Below are positions 6,678-13,857 of a stretch of 13,857 nucleotides of DNA, piece after piece. Below the pieces are notes generated by a model that saw only the letters and a list, made by a program, of their open reading frames with translations, was not told the DNA's origin and did no database searches. Source of the stretch: an uncultured Gemella sp. (lineage in GTDB: Bacteria; Bacillota; Bacilli; Staphylococcales; Gemellaceae); assembly GCF_900766305.1 (NCBI RefSeq), contig NZ_CAAFUZ010000004.1:1-13857 (forward strand), written 5' to 3'. Every line of letters begins with the position of its first letter. The stretch's first letter is position 1. The position numbers and the translations under genes were made by a program.

Positions 6678-7739
6678 GTGAATAATATTAATGAAAAAAA
6701 GCTAGAAGAAAATCGTAGACAAGCATTATTTTTAGTCGAGAAGTTGAAAGAAAACGTTAATGATTTAAAAAGTATGCGAGAACTGTCAAAAATAGTTTCT
6801 AAGGACTCAGAAATGAATGATGATTTTTGGACAGAAATTTGTAATATAGATTTTACAAAAATTGAATTTTTCCCAATAAGGTCGCTGTTGGCTGGGATAT
6901 TAAAAAATAAACAAGATAATCCAAGTATTTCAAATATTTATAATTATTTGGTAGTAGAAAATACAGAGTATCTTAATAGAAACGGACAGAGTGCTTCTAA
7001 AAATACACCAGCAATGATAGTGTTATATTTTGCAGGTTTCTTGGGAGTTGGAGTATTTGTAATCATTAATTTTATAATGTTAATGTTAGCTCGTGGAAAT
7101 TTTGAAGAGGTTCTTTTTAATTTATTAGCAGGGACTTTTTTAAATGCCCTTGTTCTTGAAGTAATTGATAGACAGTACATCTGGGAATGGGAAGTACCAT
7201 ATTTTGAAAATAGTAAATTCCTAGCGTATGTTTGGACATATATTCCGATTATAATAATGTACTTATATATGAATATTTCTACATTTATTACACAAGGGTC
7301 TAACTACAATATTAGTAATGAAATTAAACTTACTATAGGTACTTATATTTTTATTTTAATTATTGTTAATGGCTTATTCAAATTAAAAAATTCTGCGGAT
7401 TTTATGTATAAAGTATATACAATAATCTTTAAAATAATAGCTTTCATTAGTTTTATTTGTATCATACCTGCCTACTATTTCGGAAAACTACCAATTGATT
7501 GGATGTTTATTCTGATAACTGTTCCGATTGTAAGTAGTGTTAGAATATTAGAGAAAATTAGTGCTAAAAGATCTGCAAAACTTCTATTTTATCCAATGAC
7601 ATTTTGTTATTTAGTATACACTCAACCACGAGTGGTTAATACTCCTATTTTAGAGGAACAAAATATGTTGTTGTATGTTTCAGGAGTATTAGCAATTTTA
7701 ATAATAGTTATATGCAAAGTAGGAGAAAAAACTAAATAA
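6678..7739 (+). CDS. Polytopic membrane protein of unknown function
   Basis: A 353-residue protein that I do not recognise. The first ~110 residues are hydrophilic and helical, rich in Lys and Glu, and presumably cytoplasmic. Up to eight hydrophobic segments follow, at about 112-137, 145-163, 182-204, 217-236, 246-268, 274-290, 299-315 and 330-347, with a short basic tail (KVGEKTK). No catalytic or transport motif is evident, and charged residues inside the segments are few. It starts at GTG 6678 with a good AGGAGA site (6664-6669) 8 bases upstream. The next in-frame ATG would remove over 30 residues. It is probably in one transcript with the preceding phosphotransferase and has its own terminator. 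A function in envelope biology can only be guessed. Confidence 0.8.
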   Translation: MNNINEKKLEENRRQALFLVEKLKENVNDLKSMRELSKIVSKDSEMNDDFWTEICNIDFTKIEFFPIRSLLAGILKNKQDNPSISNIYNYLVVENTEYLNRNGQSASKNTPAMIVLYFAGFLGVGVFVIINFIMLMLARGNFEEVLFNLLAGTFLNALVLEVIDRQYIWEWEVPYFENSKFLAYVWTYIPIIIMYLYMNISTFITQGSNYNISNEIKLTIGTYIFILIIVNGLFKLKNSADFMYKVYTIIFKIIAFISFICIIPAYYFGKLPIDWMFILITVPIVSSVRILEKISAKRSAKLLFYPMTFCYLVYTQPRVVNTPILEEQNMLLYVSGVLAILIIVICKVGEKTK

Positions 7740-7746
7740 TATTAAT

Positions 7747-7790
7747 ATTAGTCCCTTTCTATATTTATAAGAAAGGGATTAATAATTTTT
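7747..7790 (+). terminator. Terminator after the membrane protein gene
   Basis: A 14-base stem (7747-7760 with 7770-7783, including one G-T pair and the core TCCCTTTCT/AGAAAGGGA) is followed by AATTTTT. Confidence 0.88.
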
Positions 7791-7833
7791 ATAACTTATG
7801 AATTTCTATGTTACAAAGTGGTTTTGATTTTAT

Positions 7834-7861
7834 TTGACTATTATTTATGTTAAAATATAAT
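7834..7861 (+). promoter_or_regulatory. Promoter of the cysteine desulfurase-mnmA operon
   Basis: TTGACT (7834-7839) and a perfect TATAAT (7856-7861) are separated by 16 bases. The transcript would begin near 7868, giving a leader of only about 20 bases that carries AGGAGG (7874-7879). There is no room for a riboswitch or T-box. Confidence 0.8.
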
Positions 7862-7886
7862 ATGATTAATATTAGGAGGCGATGAT

Positions 7887-10123
<2,237 letters not shown>

Positions 10124-10131
10124 TATTTAAT

Positions 10132-10175
10132 AAAATCCTAAAAGTTAGAGGAAATCTCTAACTTTTAGGATTTTT
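10132..10175. terminator. Strong terminator between mnmA and the convergent PH-domain gene
   Basis: A perfect 19-base stem (10132-10150 with 10156-10174) encloses a 5-base loop, with T-runs beyond it on the plus strand. Its A/T flanks let it also serve the minus-strand gene that ends at 10200. Confidence 0.92.
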
Positions 10176-10199
10176 AGTTTTTATTTCTAAGTTATAAGA

Positions 10200-10556
10200 C
10201 TATAGTATATATTGAGCGAGTAACGTATCAAATCTACGAATATCGATATCTTTTCTTAGATTAATTTTTATTTTTCCAACTTTAGTCCAAAGCTCTACTT
10301 CGGCATTTAAGTCGAAGATTTTACCTGCATTTTCAGTTGACCACATTAATATTGAAGAGTATGGAAGAGAATAGATTCCTGTAAGTCCTTGGGCGTCTTT
10401 TACAATAAGTCGTTTATCTGTAAATACAGCAACGTCCCTTATTGTCGCAAATGCTGCAACAGGCTGTTCACCGTTTATCAATAAGTTTGCAATATCTTGC
10501 GGGATAGCAACTTCTCTGAAGAATGTCCAATTTAATAAATTCATTTCGTTAGCCAT
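10200..10556 (-). CDS. Bacterial PH-domain protein
   Basis: This 118-residue protein looks like a stand-alone bacterial pleckstrin-homology-like domain. It has the strand pattern VAAFATIRDVAVFTDKRLIVKD, then YSLPYSSILMWSTENAGKIFDLNAEVELW, and a final helix IRRFDTLLAQYIL. The SSI.MWSTENAG.FDLNAE block is characteristic of this family. There is no signal peptide or membrane segment. The molecular role of the family is not established, so none is assigned. AAGGAG (10564-10569) precedes the ATG by 7 bases. It is transcribed alone, convergent with mnmA and divergent from the com operon. Confidence 0.82.
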   Translation of the reverse strand: MANEMNLLNWTFFREVAIPQDIANLLINGEQPVAAFATIRDVAVFTDKRLIVKDAQGLTGIYSLPYSSILMWSTENAGKIFDLNAEVELWTKVGKIKINLRKDIDIRRFDTLLAQYIL

Positions 10557-10615
10557 AATGTTTCTCCTTGTTTTAAAAAAATTAATTATTTGATTGAATT
10601 TTGTGATTTTTTATC

Positions 10616-10624
10616 AGTATAACA
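10616..10624 (-). promoter_or_regulatory. Extended -10 promoter for the PH-domain gene
   Basis: On the minus strand TGTTATACT reads as an extended -10 (TGn + TATACT) about 60 bases before the start codon. The -35 region at 17 bases spacing (TTTATT) is weak. Confidence 0.45.
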
Positions 10625-10689
10625 TAAAATACATGAATAATAAATAATGTATTATAATTAGGTTTTCAGTACTAATATAATAAATTTAA

Positions 10690-10698
10690 TGATATAAT
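10690..10698 (+). promoter_or_regulatory. Extended -10 promoter of the comE operon
   Basis: TGATATAAT is a perfect TATAAT with the TGn extension, 23 bases before the comEA ATG. There is no recognisable -35 at 16-18 bases, which suggests extended -10 use or activator dependence. I see no combox (CIN-box, TACGAATA) at the expected place. Confidence 0.55.
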
Positions 10699-10721
10699 AT
10701 AGGTACTAGGGGGAGAGACAT

Positions 10722-11354
10722 ATGAATATGAAAAAGGAAGATGTCGTATTATTTTTTAGACAAAATGTTAAATCTATTATTTTGGCATTTGTGTGTAGTC
10801 TTGTTTTAATAATCGGTGGTTTGTTTTATTTTAATCAAAATAAAACAGAAGATTATAGCGGTGTTAGTTTTTCTAATATAAGTAATGAGACTAATAATAA
10901 GGATGAAAAAGCTGAAAATAGACACGATGAAAAGATTTTTGTTGATGTGAAAGGTGCAGTAAAACATCCTGGGGTATTTGAAACGACAAAAGATAAAAGG
11001 GTAAGAGATTTAATAGAAGAAGCCGGTGGACTTTTGGATGATGCTGATACTTCTACTTTGAATTTGAGTCAAAAAGTAAAAGATCAGATGGTTATTTATG
11101 TCCTTAAGCATGGTGAAAAGCCGAAACAAATATCTGATGGTGGTAGTAGTTCATCTAATACAGATGTGATTAATATTAATACTGCTAATAAAGAGCAACT
11201 TATGAAAATTTCAGGAGTTGGAAAAACGAAGGCTGAGGCAATAATTTCATATAGAGAAAAAAATGGGGATTTTAAAAAGAAAGAAGATATTACAAAAGTA
11301 CACGGTATAGGAAAAGCTACTTTTGAGAAAATTAAAGATAAAATAGAGGTATAG
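10722..11354 (+). CDS. comEA: Competence DNA receptor ComEA
   Basis: ComEA is the membrane-anchored protein that binds incoming double-stranded DNA outside the membrane and hands it to ComEC. The 210-residue protein has one N-terminal membrane anchor (about 16-37) and a polar, probably flexible linker (38-70). An SLBB/oligomerisation domain (about 71-132, VDVKGAVKHPGVF) and a Gly/Ser linker follow. Two helix-hairpin-helix motifs close it (149-210, with ISGVGKTKA and VHGIGKATF). The order and length match Bacillus ComEA. I use ATG 10722 because GGGGGAG (10709-10715) is 6 bases upstream; a second ATG at 10728 would be too far. It is the first gene of comEA-comEB-comEC. Confidence 0.95.
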   Translation: MNMKKEDVVLFFRQNVKSIILAFVCSLVLIIGGLFYFNQNKTEDYSGVSFSNISNETNNKDEKAENRHDEKIFVDVKGAVKHPGVFETTKDKRVRDLIEEAGGLLDDADTSTLNLSQKVKDQMVIYVLKHGEKPKQISDGGSSSSNTDVININTANKEQLMKISGVGKTKAEAIISYREKNGDFKKKEDITKVHGIGKATFEKIKDKIEV

Positions 11355-11356
11355 TT

Positions 11357-11818
11357 ATGCAGAGAATTAGTTGGGATGAGTACTTTATGGCTCAAAGCCA
11401 CTTATTGTCACTTAGATCGACTTGTAGCAGATTATCTGTTGGAGCGACGATAGTAAAAGACAAACGAATAGTTTCAGGTGGTTATAATGGTTCAATTAAA
11501 GGGGATGAACATTGTATAGATGTTGGTTGTAAAGTAGTAGAAGGGCATTGTGTAAGAACAATTCATGCTGAGATAAATGCTATTTTACAATGTTCTAAGT
11601 TCGGTGTTGGAACTGAAGGTGCAACTATTTATGTTACACATTTTCCATGTTTGAATTGTACAAAATCTATAATTCAAGCAGGGATAAAAGAAATTTGCTA
11701 TGCAAATGATTATAGAAATAATGAATATGCTCGAGAGTTATTAGAAAAATCAGGGGTTGTCGTAAGAAAAGTAGATTACGACGTAAACAATGTAGTAGAA
11801 AGGTTACTAAATAAATAG
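11357..11818 (+). CDS. comEB: ComE operon protein 2, dCMP/cytidylate deaminase family
   Basis: This 153-residue zinc-dependent deaminase resembles dCMP deaminase, which makes dUMP for thymidylate synthesis. The catalytic zinc site is HAE (His70, Glu72) with PCLNC (Cys98, Cys101). Further cysteines and His52 (HC.DVGC, 52-58) match the second, structural zinc site of this family. In Bacillus the equivalent comEB is dispensable for transformation, so its presence may reflect nucleotide metabolism. It starts 2 bases after the comEA stop, with AGAGGT (11345-11350) overlapping the end of that gene. It is followed 2 bases later by comEC. Confidence 0.94.
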   Translation: MQRISWDEYFMAQSHLLSLRSTCSRLSVGATIVKDKRIVSGGYNGSIKGDEHCIDVGCKVVEGHCVRTIHAEINAILQCSKFGVGTEGATIYVTHFPCLNCTKSIIQAGIKEICYANDYRNNEYARELLEKSGVVVRKVDYDVNNVVERLLNK

Positions 11819-11820
11819 TA

Positions 11821-13746
11821 ATGATATACTTACAATTTTCTTTACTAGCATTAGGGGCGATATTATTAAATTATAACGTAATAATATCTATGCTATGTAT
11901 TGTTATTTTTCTACTGATAACTTGGAAAAATAAAAATCTTAATGCTAGGAAAACTATTATCTGTGTAATAGTCTTCTTAGCTTTTTTTATTCGGGGAGCA
12001 TATGAACAAAAGAATAACATTACTCATCTAGGTAATGTTGAAAATAAAAATTTAGAACTAGTAGTTTCCGATAGATTTGATGTAAATGGAGCCTATGCGT
12101 CATCTATTGGCAATCTTTCAGATGAGAAGGTGCTAGTAAATTATATAGCCAAGAGTGAAGAAGAAAAGAACTTTTTTAAAGAAAAATTTTGGGGTGGAAA
12201 ACTATTAGTAAATGCTAATATAGAAGACGTCTCAGAAAAGACTAATTTTTACTCATTTGATTATAAAAAATATAATGAGAATAGGGCGATCTTTAAAAGG
12301 ATAACTATTAATGAAATTCATGAGATTAAAAATATAGATTCTGTGTATTTTAAATTCTTAACTCTTAGAAATAAATTGAGTTTAAAAATTAATAAAGAAC
12401 TAACCTTTGATAAAAGTGGTTATTTTCAAGCTTTAATTTTTGGAGATAAAAGTTATTTATTAAAAGATGATATAAATTCTTTTAAAAATCTTGGAACAAG
12501 TCATTTATTGGCTATCTCAGGGTTACATATAGGTGTACTTATTTCTCTAATTTACTTTATCTTATTGAAATTTAGAGTAAGTGTTGATTATATAGAGAAA
12601 ATTATCTTGATTGTAGTTCCAGTGTATATGTTGCTTAGCGGAGCTAGCGCCTCTGTTCTTAGGGCAGGTTTTATGATTATATTTTACATCTTGCTTAGAA
12701 GAAAAAATATAGATAAACTTGGTAGTTTATTGTTTACATTTCTAATCTTACTAATGTATAATCCATTACTAATTTTTAATATTGGTTTTCAATTATCATT
12801 TTTAATTACATTTTGTCTATTGATGTCAGGCACTTATATAAAAAATTCTAGAAATAAAATTCATGGTGCATTTAGAATCAGTGTAATTTCTACATTAGCA
12901 AGTATTCCAATTTTATTGTATAATTTTTATACTATAACTTATATTTCTGTATTTAGTAATATTATCTTGGTACCAATTTTTAGTATTGTAATTTTTCCAT
13001 TAATAATTTTCAGCTATATTGTATTTTTAATAAATGGTCAGGTGTTTAATATTATCTGTAGACCGATATTAAATATTACTTTCAATATATTCGATAAGAT
13101 TCAGGAGCTGTTTCTAATAGCACAACATATTCGCATAGGTAAGTTAAATATATTTTTTATATTAGCTATATTCATTATTGTTTTAACTATATTGATAAAC
13201 TTGAATAAATTTAAATATATGAATGCTATTTATGGAGCTTTGGGAATAATTCTGATTTGTATAGGAGCTACATATACACCTAAAGCATATATTGAAGATG
13301 TAAAAATAGGAAAAGAGAGTGTTTTATATATTAGAGAAAATAAAAATAATCTGTTGATAAATACATCGAATAATATTCAAAATTTTTATACAGATTACAG
13401 AAAAAAAGACAAGGATTATGATATAATAAACCAGTACGATTTGCTTTTAAATTATGAAGGAAAAAATAAATTTGAGTACTTACTTTTAACTTCAGCAAAA
13501 AAGAATAAAAGTAGTTACTCTATAGATCTTTTAGTGAGAGATCTTGTAGGAAAAGTTATTGTAATAGATAGTTTAGAAAATAAATTATTAGAAGTAAAAA
13601 ATATGGCGCAGTATAAAAAGATAGATTATATTGTCCTTAAAGAGAATACAGAGATGAAATTTGGAAAGAGTTCTATTTATTATCATAATAAAAAAGTAAA
13701 AATAAAAAATAAGAATTCTGAATTTGAAATTGAGGTAGATAATTAA
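11821..13746 (+). CDS. comEC: Competence DNA channel ComEC, with degenerate C-terminal metallo-beta-lactamase domain
   Basis: ComEC forms the inner-membrane channel that imports single-stranded DNA during transformation. Two N-terminal membrane segments are followed by a soluble OB-fold region (about 60-170) and then the polytopic competence domain. That domain has the signatures IFGDKSYL, HLLAISGLHIG (228-238), GASASVLRAG (274-283) and NIGFQLSF. The protein has 641 residues, shorter than the ~775 of Bacillus ComEC. The C-terminal ~150 residues still align loosely with the nuclease-like metallo-beta-lactamase domain: IGKES at 496-500 for GQGDS, LLINTS at 511-516 for LLIDTG, LLLTSAKKNKS at 554-564 for LLLTHxHxDH. 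Every metal ligand is missing, so the domain should not bind metal. It starts 2 bases after comEB with no strong ribosome binding site, probably by coupling. Its stop overlaps the holA ATG (TAATG). Confidence 0.93.
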   Translation: MIYLQFSLLALGAILLNYNVIISMLCIVIFLLITWKNKNLNARKTIICVIVFLAFFIRGAYEQKNNITHLGNVENKNLELVVSDRFDVNGAYASSIGNLSDEKVLVNYIAKSEEEKNFFKEKFWGGKLLVNANIEDVSEKTNFYSFDYKKYNENRAIFKRITINEIHEIKNIDSVYFKFLTLRNKLSLKINKELTFDKSGYFQALIFGDKSYLLKDDINSFKNLGTSHLLAISGLHIGVLISLIYFILLKFRVSVDYIEKIILIVVPVYMLLSGASASVLRAGFMIIFYILLRRKNIDKLGSLLFTFLILLMYNPLLIFNIGFQLSFLITFCLLMSGTYIKNSRNKIHGAFRISVISTLASIPILLYNFYTITYISVFSNIILVPIFSIVIFPLIIFSYIVFLINGQVFNIICRPILNITFNIFDKIQELFLIAQHIRIGKLNIFFILAIFIIVLTILINLNKFKYMNAIYGALGIILICIGATYTPKAYIEDVKIGKESVLYIRENKNNLLINTSNNIQNFYTDYRKKDKDYDIINQYDLLLNYEGKNKFEYLLLTSAKKNKSSYSIDLLVRDLVGKVIVIDSLENKLLEVKNMAQYKKIDYIVLKENTEMKFGKSSIYYHNKKVKIKNKNSEFEIEVDN

Positions 13747-13857
13747 TGAAAAATGTCTATGTAATATATGGTGAAAATTTTGAAGCTATTAATGATTATG
13801 AAAAGAATATAGCTAAAAAGTATTTAAAAGAATTGGATGAATTTAACTATATAAAAA
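13746..13857 (+). CDS. holA: DNA polymerase III delta subunit HolA (3' partial)
   Basis: The first 37 residues run off the window edge. The N-terminus MKNVYVIYGENFEAINDYEK matches the start of delta subunits (MxxxYxIYGEExFLI-type), which bind and open the sliding clamp in the clamp loader. The ATG shares one base with the comEC stop (TAATG). holA (yqeN) directly after comEC is the common Bacilli order. Too little is visible to judge more, so the assignment rests equally on the N-terminal pattern and on context. Confidence 0.8.
   Translation, partial: MKNVYVIYGENFEAINDYEKNIAKKYLKELDEFNYIK

Noticed and set aside
6944..7180. 78-residue minus-strand reading frame
   Set aside because: Antisense to the membrane protein gene. 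Its composition reflects the complement of hydrophobic codons.
7740..7886. Possible cysteine-responsive leader (T-box or riboswitch) before the desulfurase gene
   Set aside because: The promoter at 7834-7861 leaves only about 20 leader bases. The hairpin upstream is the terminator of the preceding gene.
10235..10242. TACGAATA, identical to a streptococcal competence CIN-box
   Set aside because: It lies inside the PH-domain coding sequence, about 480 bases from comEA, with no gene starting just downstream, so it is a chance match.
11096..11401. 101-residue minus-strand reading frame
   Set aside because: Antisense to the end of comEA and the start of comEB, both well supported. No promoter or ribosome binding site.

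Overview
The window is AT-rich, densely coded DNA from a low-GC Gram-positive bacterium (Bacillota, class Bacilli). The evidence is an LPXTG-anchored surface protein, purine-rich AAGGAG-type ribosome binding sites, sigma-A-type TTGACA/TATAAT promoters, hairpin-plus-T-run terminators, and two gene orders familiar from Bacilli: tsaE-tsaB-rimI-tsaD and comEA-comEB-comEC-holA. A Gemella-like commensal coccus is my best guess. That is an inference from overall character and I did not search any database.

Layout. (1) 1-1165 is the 3' end of a repeat-rich (Rib/alpha-like) cell-wall-anchored surface protein, closed by two tandem hairpins. The second hairpin is shared with a convergent pair. (2) 1304-2165 (minus) carries an HxlR/DUF24-family one-cysteine regulator and a tightly coupled acidic protein of unknown function. 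Diverging from them is a Frm2/HBN1-like nitroreductase (2338-2928). This resembles the yodB/yodC-type thiol-stress switch of Bacillus, and a 14-bp palindrome lies between the two promoters. (3) 3170-5747 is the tRNA t6A modification operon tsaE-tsaB-rimI-tsaD, with all three junctions overlapping. (4) 5838-7739 holds an APH/choline-kinase-fold phosphotransferase and a polytopic membrane protein, both of unknown substrate. They lie immediately behind the tsaD terminator with almost no room for a promoter of their own. (5) 7887-10123 is a cysteine desulfurase-mnmA pair making 2-thiouridine at tRNA position 34. (6) 10200-10556 (minus) encodes a small PH-domain protein. (7) 10722 to the end is the DNA-uptake operon comEA-comEB-comEC running into the start of holA (DNA polymerase III delta).

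How the genes work together. Two independent operons modify the tRNA anticodon loop: t6A37 by TsaB/D/E, and s2U34 by the desulfurase with MnmA. The late competence operon supplies the DNA receptor and channel. The redox cassette looks like a self-contained electrophile or quinone response.

Most of the window is well-known housekeeping content. The clearest anomaly is ComEC: its C-terminal metallo-beta-lactamase-like domain appears to have lost every metal ligand. Other points worth checking are the unknown protein co-transcribed with the HxlR regulator, the terminator/attenuator layout after tsaD, and the altered post-lysine loop of the cysteine desulfurase. I found no RNA genes, insertion sequences, CRISPR arrays or phage genes, and no gene-free stretch longer than 300 bases.
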